Shown here in pieces: positions 33,716 to 43,073 of a stretch of DNA of 64,000 bases. Location: positions 3,596,001 to 3,660,000 of the forward strand of contig CP064963.1 of assembly GCA_016699165.1 (NCBI GenBank), written 5' to 3'. The notes below the pieces were generated by a model. That model was given only the letters and a program-made list of their open reading frames with translations. It searched no databases and had not been told where the DNA came from. Each line of letters begins with the position of its first letter. Positions within the stretch are counted from its first letter, which is position 1. Made by a program: the position numbers and the translations under genes. This DNA is from Candidatus Melainabacteria bacterium (GTDB lineage: Bacteria; Cyanobacteriota; Vampirovibrionia; Obscuribacterales; Obscuribacteraceae).

Positions 33716-34629
33716 TGTTAGCTCGCAAATTGAAAGGTATTTTTCTCGCCTTTATAATTTTGTTCATGCAGTTTGGTATTTTGAACAAACCAGCTGCCGC
33801 GTTAGATAGGATCCAGTTGGAAGGTCAGGCTGTAGCGCTTACTCCAGGTGCTCGCGAAGCGGCTAATTTGCTTGGTATTTTGCCTAAAGTAGAGCGTTTG
33901 CTGCAACTTAAACAGCAAAGACAGGGTAATGAAACGGCACCGCTTTCAGACGAAGAACTTGGTCTTAAAGTCGATGTGCTGGACAAGGTGCTTGGTGCTT
34001 CAATGGAAGTACGCATGGTATCTGGACGTATCGACCGCGACTTGTCCTGGGCGTTTGCTGGGCAAGGTGCCCTTAATGCCAAACAACAAAAAATATTGAA
34101 TACCATTTTCACAGTTAACTTTATGCAAATTGGTACGCTTGGTGTACTTTCGGGACCGGCATTTCTAAACGGACGCGGAGCGCTTGGCTCAGAGTTATTA
34201 TTACTTGCAAGTAGTATTGGTCTGGTTTTGTCGATGCTTGCTTTTGCTCAAACAAATATAGGTTATAAAAAAGCAGTTGATGGTGATGCCACCATCTTGA
34301 CCGATGTGTTAAAGGTGCAAAAACCAGTAAGTACTGAACACGAATCAAAGCTGGTAGTTAAATTTTTAGATTCTGTTCCGCCAGGCACTCGCGACGGAAA
34401 AACTAGATCACAGGCTCTTATCGAGAACTGGAAAAAAGGCAAATATCTACGCAACATGTCAGAGCCCAATTTAAAAAAACTCTCGGCTGTTGTACCTTCT
34501 GGTAAGAAATATAAAATTGGTGCGGCTGAATTCAATAAACGAATCCGCATGTTATTTGATACACAATACACAATTGAACTTTTTCACGAACAGTTAGTGG
34601 AACTATTGAGAGCAGCGGAAATCAGTTAA
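33715..34629 (+). CDS. Exported/membrane helical protein, second of a paralogous pair
   Basis: A 304-aa protein with signal peptide (MLARKLKGIFLAFIILFMQF, cleavage near AAA-LD). It shows EAANLLGILPKVERLLQLKQ, GASMEVRMVSGRIDRDLSWA and a hydrophobic region at about 140-185 (TVNFMQIGTLGVL, then LLLLASSIGLVLSMLAFAQ). Similarity to the preceding gene is spread over its length. It is coupled at both ends (TAATG overlaps) to its paralog and to the Dabb gene. Function unknown; an envelope location is likely. Confidence 0.65.
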   Translation: MLARKLKGIFLAFIILFMQFGILNKPAAALDRIQLEGQAVALTPGAREAANLLGILPKVERLLQLKQQRQGNETAPLSDEELGLKVDVLDKVLGASMEVRMVSGRIDRDLSWAFAGQGALNAKQQKILNTIFTVNFMQIGTLGVLSGPAFLNGRGALGSELLLLASSIGLVLSMLAFAQTNIGYKKAVDGDATILTDVLKVQKPVSTEHESKLVVKFLDSVPPGTRDGKTRSQALIENWKKGKYLRNMSEPNLKKLSAVVPSGKKYKIGAAEFNKRIRMLFDTQYTIELFHEQLVELLRAAEIS

Positions 34630-35012
34630 TGCGAAAATTTTATACGTTTATAGTGTGTGCAGTTCTTGTTACCACTTATTCGGTCTTGCAAAGTCGAGGT
34701 GCCGTGCGGGGACGCATTGTTCACTTTGTAGCGTTGAAGTATAAATCGACTACAACAGATATCGACAAAGAAGCTTTGCGCTCTGACTTCAAGGCTCTAA
34801 AGAAGAAGATTCCTGGCATTGTGTCAATCGAAAGTGGTATCAACAATAGTGTTGAAAAACGCAACAAAGACTTCACCGATGCTTTTGTGATTAAATTCAA
34901 AAATGAAAAAGATCGCGATAGTTATTTAACTCACAAAGAACACGTCGCCTTCAAAAACAAGAATTTGCCTCTGGTAGACGACGTTTTCGTGATGGATTTC
35001 TGGAGCAAATAG
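34629..35012 (+). CDS. Dabb-family (stress-responsive alpha-beta barrel) protein
   Basis: A 127-aa protein with an N-terminal hydrophobic signal or anchor (FYTFIVCAVLVTTYSVL). A Dabb domain follows: RGRIVHFVALKYKS, FKALKKKIPGIVSIESGINN, DAFVIKFKNEKDRDSYLTHK and an HVAF motif near the end. Dabb proteins form dimeric ferredoxin-like barrels; some are catalytic. It is the last gene of the exported-protein operon and ends in a terminator hairpin. Confidence 0.85.
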   Translation: MRKFYTFIVCAVLVTTYSVLQSRGAVRGRIVHFVALKYKSTTTDIDKEALRSDFKALKKKIPGIVSIESGINNSVEKRNKDFTDAFVIKFKNEKDRDSYLTHKEHVAFKNKNLPLVDDVFVMDFWSK

Positions 35013-35034
35013 CGACAAGCTATTTTTTGTTTTT
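35007..35034 (+). terminator. Rho-independent terminator of the 32780-35012 operon
   Basis: AAATAGC (35007-35013, containing the stop codon) pairs with GCTATTT (35019-35025), followed by a T-rich run. Confidence 0.75.
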
Positions 35035-36589
35035 AACTCAAGCCGTCGCTAAAGTTGAAGAACACGCCATCTGGATCATACTGGGCGCGCATGGCTTGAA
35101 TCTTTTCCATGTTAGTTTTGCTTATTGCTTTTTCCAAATATTCTGGATGGCCAACTGTGTCAGATTCTGAGATGTAATGACCTTTGACTAATGGCTCCAT
35201 ATTTTTCATGCAAGTATTGTGCCATTCAATTTCTTTTTGGTCTTCATCAGCTTTTTCCCACATGGTCCAGGGACCGCCATAAAGTTTGGCATGCATCGTA
35301 AAGCAAGCATCTTTTGGTGGTTCGGGATTGGCGCCAGTGAAAATAGCAAACATATAAACGGTTTTTGGATGAGCTTTGAGGAAGTGTTCTTTATTTACTT
35401 TGAAAACTTCAGTCAAAGGCGCATCAAAGAAACACGCATCTACTTTTGCGCGCAGACCGTCTGACCAAATTGCGCCTGAAGCATCGAAGAGTTGCGGGAA
35501 AGTAGTTGGCTCTGCAATAGATTTTTTAATTGCTTTGCCGAGCTCAGGACAGTTATCTAATACTTGCAATTCGTATTTGGCATTATCTTCGTTGTCGGCA
35601 AACATGGTGGCAGTAACTAACGCCACTTTGCCATTTGAGTCTTTGCACTGATCGGCAATATCATCGGGTGCATGAACTGCAAACAAGCTAAGCTCAATGC
35701 TTGATGGCAACTGGCTTGCAAGCGGTCCAAGCCATTCGGCAATTTTTTCGATTTCATTATAAGGATAATAATATACGCTTGCAGTAATTGCTTTTGGTAG
35801 TGGAAAACATTTGAGGTGATAACGGGTACAGACTGCAAAAAATCCAGGACCAGAGCCGCGAGCTGCCCAGAAGTAATCTTGATTTTCAGTAGCAGAGGCA
35901 GTGATTTTCTTGCCTTCAGCTGTGACCATTTCTATTGCTTCAAGCCCTTCATAACCGTGTCCCCAGCTACCTTGATTCCAGGACATGCCACCACTTAAGA
36001 AATAACCAGATAGTTTTACTTGGGGGCAGTGTCCAGTGGGAAATGACAGTCCAACTTTATTTAGTTCTTCTTGAGCCTGACGATTGCTAATAACAGGTTG
36101 AAGAACGGCGCGTTTTTTATCTGCATCAATGGAAATGACTTGATTCATATTGGTCAAATCGAGCATGATGCCACTGTTTCGAACTGACGGCGCACACCAG
36201 TTGTGACCGCCACCGCGGATAGCGACTTTTACTTTGTTTGCTTTGGCGTATTTGACTACTGCCACCACGTCGTCTTCGTCGATAACCTGAGTTACCATTT
36301 GTGGTTTTCTATTGCTTGGTCGCAGCCTGTTCCACAAGCCACCAACTACGGCGGTATCAAAATTTGCGTCTTTGGCTGTAAATATTTTGCCTTTGAAACC
36401 GTATTTGGTTTTGAGCAATGCAGCATCCAGTTTTATTTTTTTGCTAGACGATGCAAGCGCATGTAAATTGCCCGTTTGAAGTGCAACAAAAGTGGAGCCT
36501 GCCGCCGCTATTCCTTTGGTCAGGAACAAACGGCGGCTAATACCTCCGACTGCTACTTCATTTAGATTGTTATTTTCTGTATTACTCAC
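35033..36589 (-). CDS. Tat-exported FAD-linked oxidase (berberine-bridge type)
   Basis: A 518-aa protein. A twin-arginine signal is visible at residues about 19-45 (ISRRLFLTKGIAAAGSTFVA). The FAD-binding PCMH domain (about 80-260) has VAIRGGGHNWCAPSVRNSGI, whose His is the usual covalent flavin site, and TGHCPQVKLSGYFLSGGMSW, whose Cys matches the second covalent site of bicovalent enzymes. The BBE domain ends YDPDGVFFNFSDG. Such oxidases act on sugars or aromatic and alkaloid-like substrates using O2. It stands alone between two longer gaps. The substrate is unknown. Confidence 0.9.
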   Translation of the reverse strand: MSNTENNNLNEVAVGGISRRLFLTKGIAAAGSTFVALQTGNLHALASSSKKIKLDAALLKTKYGFKGKIFTAKDANFDTAVVGGLWNRLRPSNRKPQMVTQVIDEDDVVAVVKYAKANKVKVAIRGGGHNWCAPSVRNSGIMLDLTNMNQVISIDADKKRAVLQPVISNRQAQEELNKVGLSFPTGHCPQVKLSGYFLSGGMSWNQGSWGHGYEGLEAIEMVTAEGKKITASATENQDYFWAARGSGPGFFAVCTRYHLKCFPLPKAITASVYYYPYNEIEKIAEWLGPLASQLPSSIELSLFAVHAPDDIADQCKDSNGKVALVTATMFADNEDNAKYELQVLDNCPELGKAIKKSIAEPTTFPQLFDASGAIWSDGLRAKVDACFFDAPLTEVFKVNKEHFLKAHPKTVYMFAIFTGANPEPPKDACFTMHAKLYGGPWTMWEKADEDQKEIEWHNTCMKNMEPLVKGHYISESDTVGHPEYLEKAISKTNMEKIQAMRAQYDPDGVFFNFSDGLS

Positions 36590-36849
36590 AGTCGGATACT
36601 CCCTTTATTAGCGGTCGGTAAAAAGTGCCGGCTCAGCTATCGAACTCAATAAAAAATTCGCAGACTATGTCTCGACTATCGACTTTTAAAACCGTGTTTT
36701 CGTGAAAAGTTCAACCGGTAAAAAGAGGAGTAGAAATTAGAGACTCGCAATTCTATATAAAAGCAGACATGAATAGTATTAAATCACTGCTTGGTAAGCG
36801 GCGGGTGAAATTTCCTTTCTGCTGAGTTGTCCGTTTCTTCTTGAATTTA

Positions 36850-39777
36850 TCAAGCTAACTTAAGATTATCAATCGGCTCTGAGGATATCGTCGGTGAGGT
36901 TACGGTATCAAGTAGTTCCCGCACTGCCGATACAAATTCATCGGGAGTGACTCGTCCTTTCGTCAGATGTCTAGTTATACCTAGAGTTAGTTTTCGTCTA
37001 TCTGCTTCAGTAAATTCTTCACCAGAATAAACTATCAAAGGCGCAAGATATTTATTCGTTTCGCTGTTGTAAAGTGACTCTACGAATTTGAATCCGTCCA
37101 TTTGGGGGATGCCCACATCTAAGATAATTACATCAGGCTTGCTAGAGCGGGCGATGGAGAGCGCTTGTATACCGTTAGCGGCTTCAAGGCAATGGGCATG
37201 TAATTTTTTCAACTGTGCCACTATAACTGCTCTTGTATCAGGGTCGTCTTCGATTACTAGTACTCTTCTTTGCGGTATGTCGACTGTGGCGCGCTCAACT
37301 GAACGAATAAGAATCGACTGATCAAAAGGTTTTATGAACCAGTCGAACACTACCGGCGGTGAACATTCCAGATCCTCAACATTTCTTCCAGTCATAATGA
37401 TCACAGGAATGTCAGAAAGTTTTTCATCTTTGCGGATTGATTCTATGATTTCCAACCCGCTTCCATCGGGAAGTGAAATGTCCATCAAAAGCACATCTGG
37501 TTTGCACTTGCTCAACAATTGCATTGCTTGCGATTTGGAAGTGGCGTGCCTTGTGGCATAACCGTCTTTTTGCAGACGAAGCTTGAGGAATTGAATCAGA
37601 TTCTGATCATCTTCTACTATTACTACCAACTTTTGATCATTTAATTTTTCTAGGTCTTGCATAACGGAATCCTCTTTCAACAACGGAAGTTCGAACCAGA
37701 AAGTTGTACCTAAACCTGGAAGGCTGTGCATACCTATTTCGCCGTTATGCTGAGATACAATAGCTTTGCATATGGCAAGACCGAGACCAGTTCCTTCTTT
37801 TGGGCGAGTATCGGATGAATCTATTTGCTGGAATTTTTCAAAAAGCTTATGTTGGTGTTCGACTGGAATTCCAGGACCTTCATCGGTTATTGAAAATCTT
37901 GCATTGCCGAACTCATTCTGCTCAACTGTTATGTTGATTAAATCTCCTTCTTCTGAGTATTTGATGGCGTTGGATAGCAAATTGGTCAACACTTGCAAAA
38001 GACGGCTGGGGTCAGCGAAGAAATGCAGATTGCTCTCAACGCTGGATGATAAGTTGACTTTGGCTGTGCGGGCCATGCCGTCCATAAATTCAATGCCGCG
38101 CGTGACAAGCGATTGAGCTTCAACTCTTTCCAGGCGCAATTCAAGTTTTCCAGCCTCAATTTTGCGCAAATCTAGAATGTCGTTGATGATAGTAACCAGA
38201 CGTTCTGAAGAACTCCGTGCTATGCGGATCATTTCTTTCGCTTCATCCGAATCCGGTTCGACAATTTCATCGGCTACCAGGCTGAGTGCTCCTCTAATGG
38301 AAGTGAGCGGAGTTCTTAGTTCATGCGATACTGTGGAGTAAAATTCGTTGATTCGTTTTTCCACTTCCTTTCTGTGGGTGATATCACGGGCGATGACGGA
38401 GATGCCTTGAATCACGCCAAGCTCATTTTTCATGGGCGATACAGCTTGCGATATTTCGATGATACTGCCGTCCCTCTTTACTCGTACTGTTTCATAATCG
38501 TTGACTGATTCACCGCGGGTAATGCGTGATGTAATTTGATCAAATTCCTGAATCTGGTCGGCCGGAACAATGAGACGAGTGTTGGCTCCAATCATTTCTT
38601 TTGCACTGTATCCATACATGCGCTCGGCACCGGGGCTCCAAGAATAAATTGTGCCGTCTAAATTTTCTCCGATGATGGCGTCTTCGGAAGCATCAATGAT
38701 AGCGGCAAGCTGTTTGGCTGTCATTTCAGATTTGCGGCGATCAGTAATGTCACGAATGAAAGCCGAGAAAATAAAGGTGTCGTCTAAAGCATGAGGTGTA
38801 AGGGTGATTTCAATTGGTACTTCAGATCCATTTTTGTGGAAGGCAGTGAGTTCGGTGCGCTTTTTTGCAAAATGGCGATTCTCGTCCATCATGAGCGTGG
38901 CTACACGTGAGTATCCGGTTACCGTATGCGGAGGCAAAGAAATGAAAGTAGCAAGATTTGAGTTGATTGCATCTTCACCTTTCCAGCCGAATATCGATTC
39001 AGCTTGTTTGTTCCAGCTGGTTATGGTGCCGTTTGCGTCGGTCATTATAAATGCATCGAGCACAGTATCCATAACTGTGGACAATTTTTGCTCGCTTGAA
39101 GCAAGTTTGGAAGCTCGCAGTTCGGCCAGTTCTTGAATCTGGCTGTTTGTTTCTTCAATTCGGGCTCGTTGAAAAGAAACCTCTTTCAACTCTGCAAGAC
39201 CGCGTGAACAGGAATTGAACAAAATGATATCTTCAAAGACAACCCAAACAGCATGTTCTATAGATCTCCAAGGGTTGGAGACAAGTACGCCGTAAACTGA
39301 TTCTGGAATGTAAATGCCCCGAATTATATGATCGATAAGCACCATTGCTGTGGCAGTGCAAATTACTTTCCAGTCTCTATAGAATGCCAGAAATGCAAGC
39401 GAGCCGAAAATATGAAAATGTGTCTCTATGCGCCCTCCGGTCAAATGAATTAATAGAACGGAAAACAAGATCTGGCATATGGCTACAATTTGTCTGGTAA
39501 AAGGTTTGCCAGGATACATGTAGATGAATTGCAAAGCTGGCAAGGTGATTAGAGCACCAAAGGCAATTGCAAACCACACATGTGGGTGTAGGTAACTCGA
39601 TTTACCTGCCCAAGCCAGAGGCGAGATTGTAATAGAAATGATTATTCCTGCAATCCATTGAGTAATTAGCAGATGCGAAAACATGCGGTCAATTTTGATG
39701 TGTGATTCTCTTATCTGTTCATCGAAAATGGCTTGAGCATGTTCGTCTAAAGCCGAGCATTTTTTCTTCTTGAACAT
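36850..39777 (-). CDS. Membrane hybrid sensor histidine kinase with two receivers
   Basis: A 975-aa protein. An N-terminal membrane domain with about five to six helices (30-205) contains the recurring signature TGGRIETHFHIFGSLAFLAF. Next come a coiled linker, PAS domain 1 (about 225-340), PAS domain 2 (about 345-465), HisKA with phospho-accepting His485 in VSHELRTPLTSIRGAL, and HATPase (about 595-710; DEGPGIPVEHQHKLFEKF and GTGLGLAICKAI). Two receiver domains follow (PDVLLMDISLPDGSG and PDVIILDVGIPQMDG). It can start and pass on a phosphorelay, with the single receiver and receiver-Hpt proteins just upstream. Confidence 0.94.
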   Translation of the reverse strand: MFKKKKCSALDEHAQAIFDEQIRESHIKIDRMFSHLLITQWIAGIIISITISPLAWAGKSSYLHPHVWFAIAFGALITLPALQFIYMYPGKPFTRQIVAICQILFSVLLIHLTGGRIETHFHIFGSLAFLAFYRDWKVICTATAMVLIDHIIRGIYIPESVYGVLVSNPWRSIEHAVWVVFEDIILFNSCSRGLAELKEVSFQRARIEETNSQIQELAELRASKLASSEQKLSTVMDTVLDAFIMTDANGTITSWNKQAESIFGWKGEDAINSNLATFISLPPHTVTGYSRVATLMMDENRHFAKKRTELTAFHKNGSEVPIEITLTPHALDDTFIFSAFIRDITDRRKSEMTAKQLAAIIDASEDAIIGENLDGTIYSWSPGAERMYGYSAKEMIGANTRLIVPADQIQEFDQITSRITRGESVNDYETVRVKRDGSIIEISQAVSPMKNELGVIQGISVIARDITHRKEVEKRINEFYSTVSHELRTPLTSIRGALSLVADEIVEPDSDEAKEMIRIARSSSERLVTIINDILDLRKIEAGKLELRLERVEAQSLVTRGIEFMDGMARTAKVNLSSSVESNLHFFADPSRLLQVLTNLLSNAIKYSEEGDLINITVEQNEFGNARFSITDEGPGIPVEHQHKLFEKFQQIDSSDTRPKEGTGLGLAICKAIVSQHNGEIGMHSLPGLGTTFWFELPLLKEDSVMQDLEKLNDQKLVVIVEDDQNLIQFLKLRLQKDGYATRHATSKSQAMQLLSKCKPDVLLMDISLPDGSGLEIIESIRKDEKLSDIPVIIMTGRNVEDLECSPPVVFDWFIKPFDQSILIRSVERATVDIPQRRVLVIEDDPDTRAVIVAQLKKLHAHCLEAANGIQALSIARSSKPDVIILDVGIPQMDGFKFVESLYNSETNKYLAPLIVYSGEEFTEADRRKLTLGITRHLTKGRVTPDEFVSAVRELLDTVTSPTISSEPIDNLKLA

Positions 39778-39778
39778 T

Positions 39779-40417
39779 TTAGTTCCTTTCTATTTTTGCT
39801 GACCATGTCAATTTGGATGTATCGAAGAGTGGACAGCCGAAAACCGGACTACAGTTATTGTTATTTTTCTTACTTAATGCTAAATCTTCAATCGCTAGCT
39901 GGCCAGGATTGTCGCCTTCGTGTCCACGTGAGCCAGTAATTCCGCCCGAAAATATTAAGACGCCATCTCGATCAAAAAGATAAGTTTGCCCGGACGTTTT
40001 AGCAAAAAATGCGTTCGTTTCATCTCCGTTTATATCTGCAAAACAATCGCAATTGGGAATTTGCTTTGCTGTATACCAAAGATCTGTCTTTTCCCAGTCC
40101 AAGCCAAATTCTTGTGGCTTCATGAATACGACCCGACAACTAACATTTTTTTTGGCTCTGCTCATTATTTTGCAAAGTTCATTCAAGCTTGCTCGCGAAC
40201 ACGGGCAATGTGGATGAATGAATGCCACCAGATTGAATTTATTTTCGTCGCGCTCTAATTTACTAATAGTTGGCCAGTGGACCATTTCGGATTCCCCTTT
40301 TTCACCATGCTCGGTGCTATAGGCATTGAGGCCGCAATAACTAACAATTACTAGTAACGCCCAAATTGACATAGAAATGATTAAAGTGCGATTTGTCTCG
40401 CCATTTTTGAAATTCAT
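39779..40417 (-). CDS. RedB-like membrane-anchored thioredoxin-fold protein
   Basis: A 212-aa protein with an N-terminal membrane anchor (about 10-30) and a periplasmic thioredoxin-like domain. FNLVAFIHPHCPCSRASLNE carries a CPC motif, and TYLFDRDGVLIFSGGITGSR is typical of the fold's end. The match is to the RedB family, of unknown function. The ATG at 40417 overlaps the receiver gene's stop (ATGA); the hybrid kinase starts one base after its own stop. Its place inside a signalling operon suggests a redox sensor or helper, an inference. Confidence 0.75.
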   Translation of the reverse strand: MNFKNGETNRTLIISMSIWALLVIVSYCGLNAYSTEHGEKGESEMVHWPTISKLERDENKFNLVAFIHPHCPCSRASLNELCKIMSRAKKNVSCRVVFMKPQEFGLDWEKTDLWYTAKQIPNCDCFADINGDETNAFFAKTSGQTYLFDRDGVLIFSGGITGSRGHEGDNPGQLAIEDLALSKKNNNNCSPVFGCPLFDTSKLTWSAKIERN

Positions 40418-40803
40418 GCCACGCTTCTCCATTGCCTGCAAATGGACATGATTTCTTCAGGAAGTGTCTTTGGATCAAAAGGTTTTGTAATCACGCCTAT
40501 GGAGCCAAGATTCTTGAAAAAGTCCACTTCGCTTTTTAGTGCTTTGGCTGTCATGAATATAACCGGAGGTGCGGCCTCTCCGTATGTCTGTTTTATCGAA
40601 CTCAAGGTTGTCGGTCCGTCAAGCCCGGGCATCATCACGTCTAGCAGGATTAAGTCAGGTTGAAATTCCTGCAAGATAGCAAGAGCCTCATTTCCGGACG
40701 CTGCCAGTTTCACTTCCCAGGGCACTACTCGCGTAAGCACCAATTGGGCAATACGTCTAATGTTTGCATCATCATCTACCATTAATACGGATGTTATGTT
40801 CAT
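40414..40803 (-). CDS. Single-domain response regulator
   Basis: A 129-aa receiver-only protein: acidic pocket VLMVDDDANIRR, phospho-acceptor Asp55 in DLILLDVMMPGLDGPT, then IFMTAKAL and ITKPFDP with the conserved Lys. It lacks an output domain, so it relays phosphate or binds a partner. It overlaps the RedB-like gene and follows the receiver-Hpt gene by 24 bases. Confidence 0.95.
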   Translation of the reverse strand: MNITSVLMVDDDANIRRIAQLVLTRVVPWEVKLAASGNEALAILQEFQPDLILLDVMMPGLDGPTTLSSIKQTYGEAAPPVIFMTAKALKSEVDFFKNLGSIGVITKPFDPKTLPEEIMSICRQWRSVA

Positions 40804-40827
40804 GTCTAACCTCTAGTTGAAAATTGT

Positions 40828-41538
40828 CTAAGTAGTTGGAGAGATTTTTTTGCTCTGTCTCACTGCTTTTTTTAAAGCCGTTTCTATTTTGCCGGCTAGA
40901 TCTGAAATGCCTTCAAGTGACAGAGAGCCGGCTGTACCTCTGATTTTGTGAGCTTCCATAATGGCGTTTTTACCTGTATCTGTAAGAAAACCGGACTCAT
41001 TTGATTTCTCAATTGTGTTGGCCAGTTTGCGCAACAAAGCCGGCAAATCGTGTAAATAAGTTTCTTTGATGTCTTCCAGCTCACCATCTAGTTCTTCGTC
41101 GAGATCGGCATCGTAAAAAAATTGCATCTCGTCACGTCCTTCTAGATCGCATACGCTTGGGTCTGTATCAACTTTCATGTGAAGTTGTTTTCTTATTAGA
41201 CGAATAAATTCAAATGGATTTATTGGTTTCTGCAACACATGTTCAACACCAAGAAGATTGCGCATCCGGGTTTGTTTTTGATTATTGAGCGCAATGCCAG
41301 ACAACACTATAAAAGGGGTCTCTACTCCATTTAAGCGATGGTAATTGATCCAACTGAGTCCGTCGCAATCTGGAAGTCTGTAGTCAACTATTACTAAAGC
41401 AAATTTCTGACGACTGAGAGCATCAGTTGCTTCGCTGCCAGTTCGAGCCTCGACAGTCGTAAGTCCCTCATCTTGCAGGTAGGCGGCAACCAGGGCGCGA
41501 AAATATTGATCGTCGTCCAAAATGAGAACAGAGTTCAT
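40828..41538 (-). CDS. Receiver-Hpt phosphotransfer protein
   Basis: A 236-aa protein with an N-terminal receiver domain (acidic pocket LILDDDQYF, Asp52 in LVIVDYRLPDCDG, Lys in HVLQKPINPFEF) and a C-terminal Hpt domain whose phospho-His lies in EAHKIRGTAGSLSLEGISDL. It could shuttle phosphate between the hybrid kinase receivers and the single receiver. The ATG at 41538 is chosen because the receiver fold starts there; the frame runs 41 codons further with no domain support. It is the first gene of the four-gene phosphorelay operon. Confidence 0.9.
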   Translation of the reverse strand: MNSVLILDDDQYFRALVAAYLQDEGLTTVEARTGSEATDALSRQKFALVIVDYRLPDCDGLSWINYHRLNGVETPFIVLSGIALNNQKQTRMRNLLGVEHVLQKPINPFEFIRLIRKQLHMKVDTDPSVCDLEGRDEMQFFYDADLDEELDGELEDIKETYLHDLPALLRKLANTIEKSNESGFLTDTGKNAIMEAHKIRGTAGSLSLEGISDLAGKIETALKKAVRQSKKISPTT

Positions 41539-41711
41539 GGCTATAGCTACCTCGTCAGTGCTCGTAATTGCGTCCCCATTTGCATTATGTATTGCGACCC
41601 TGAAGTCCCACATCACACCCAAGTGTGAAAGAACTCCCCCCGCGGGCGTGATTTTTTCCACCCCTTAAATTTTGGTATGATCTGGAGGCTTTGAAGATTT
41701 GAGGATTAGTA

Positions 41712-42053
41712 ATGAACATTATTTTGGCGCTGTTTCTGGTACTTTGTTTTGCAGTTTTCGCCCCGAGCGATGCCACAGCCAAGACTTGGACGATAGATGA
41801 AAGACAAGAGCAATTGATGAAAGACATCAATGCCGCTCAGGAGAAAAAAGCACTCACCGCCAAAGAAGGCGACAAGTTACGCAAGATGCTTGCTAAAGTG
41901 TCCAAGAAAAAAGCCAAATGGAAAACGGACAAAACTCGCGAATTGTCCTCTGATGAGAAGCTTACGCTAGAAGGCGACTTGAATAAAATCAGTGTTCAAA
42001 TAAAAGCTCTTCAGCTCGAAAAACGCACCGAAGAGCCAGCTAAAAAAGACTAG
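41712..42053 (+). CDS. Small secreted helical protein (paralog of 13574)
   Basis: A 113-aa protein with signal peptide (MNIILALFLVLCFAVFAPSD, cleavage near ATA-KT). A helical mature part follows: WTIDERQEQLMKDINAAQEK, LTAKEGDKLRKMLAKV, LSSDEKLTLEGDLNKISVQI and LQLEKRTEEP. The order of motifs (ERQ, LTxKE, LR, LSxDE/YAD, LN-x-IS/LS, LEKR) is the same as in the protein at 13574. GAGG lies 7 bases before the ATG. It is divergent from the receiver-Hpt gene. Confidence 0.65.
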   Translation: MNIILALFLVLCFAVFAPSDATAKTWTIDERQEQLMKDINAAQEKKALTAKEGDKLRKMLAKVSKKKAKWKTDKTRELSSDEKLTLEGDLNKISVQIKALQLEKRTEEPAKKD

Positions 42054-42063
42054 GCTAAAAGAC

Positions 42064-42987
42064 TTAGTCGTGACAGGTGTTAATCCAGGTCATCATGAAC
42101 TGTGCCATTTGTTCGGTGAATTGATTCTCTTCAAGCAATAAGTGCTCGCTGTCCCCAATGACAAATAAAGTCTTGTTGGGACAAGTCACATCGTTGAATA
42201 ACTCGATTGTGCCTTCGGGTTTCACAAGCTTGTCTTTGAATCCGGCAAGCATCAAGACTGGAATTTTTTCAATCAAGGCAGCCGCATCGTAGTTGCCTTT
42301 CATGAAATCGTTGAACTGTTTTAGCTCTTTGGGAGTCATTTCCATGCGGTTGGTTTTTTCGGCAGCCCATGTTTTTTGTAGTTTGGGGTCTTGGGTGGCA
42401 TGTTTAACTACAATTGGGGCGATGTTGATTTTCTCGTCTTTGTCTATTACATATCGAGTGCCTACCCGAAGGTTTTCTGACAAGTTGGCATATCGCTCGT
42501 TGGATGGAACGGACGAGATTAAACCGTCAACCAGGGCGGGGTAACGCGATGTTGCTCTAAGTGCGATTGCGCCGCCCATTGACTCGCCCACTAGATACAC
42601 TTGGGTGCCAGGATAGGCTTTACGGATATTTTTCAGGGCGTTTTCGATGTCGACGAGACACGCTTCAAAATCGCAAAGAGATTTATCGCCGCGAGTCTTC
42701 ATCCAGGCGCCAAATCCGCGCACATCTACTGCATAAACTGCCAAGCCTTTGGCGGCCATTCGGTGACCAAAATCATTGAAAGACTCGCTGGAAAAGCCAA
42801 GTCCATGCACACAAAGCAAAATTCTTTTAGGTTTGTTTTCAGGCAGCCAGGAGCGGTGGGGGACTTTGATAGTCGAACTCCAGTGTGTGGCTGATGACTT
42901 TGCATCTACTTTGGCAGCGCCTGCAAAAGGCATGCTCAGTGCAAAACAAAGTGAAAGTGCAAAATTGACGATAGCTTTTTTATTCAT
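42064..42987 (-). CDS. Exported alpha/beta hydrolase (lysophospholipase-like)
   Basis: A 307-aa serine hydrolase with signal peptide (MNKKAIVNFALSLCFALSMP, cleavage near AGA-AK). The oxyanion region is ILLCVHGLGFSSESFNDFGH, the nucleophile is in VYLVGESMGGAIALRA (GESMG), the Asp is in LMLAGFKDKLVKP and the His in IGDSEHLLLEE. The pattern matches monoacylglycerol lipase/lysophospholipase-type hydrolases. The ATG at 42987 is chosen because it puts the signal peptide at the N-terminus; the frame is open to 43032. It is convergent with the small secreted gene. Confidence 0.85.
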   Translation of the reverse strand: MNKKAIVNFALSLCFALSMPFAGAAKVDAKSSATHWSSTIKVPHRSWLPENKPKRILLCVHGLGFSSESFNDFGHRMAAKGLAVYAVDVRGFGAWMKTRGDKSLCDFEACLVDIENALKNIRKAYPGTQVYLVGESMGGAIALRATSRYPALVDGLISSVPSNERYANLSENLRVGTRYVIDKDEKINIAPIVVKHATQDPKLQKTWAAEKTNRMEMTPKELKQFNDFMKGNYDAAALIEKIPVLMLAGFKDKLVKPEGTIELFNDVTCPNKTLFVIGDSEHLLLEENQFTEQMAQFMMTWINTCHD

Positions 42988-43073
42988 ATTTATGTCCGCA
43001 AATCTCATAGCGAGTGGTGATGCAAGGCGCAATTATGGCAGATTGCCCGGGCACAATTCATTTAAGTGACAGA

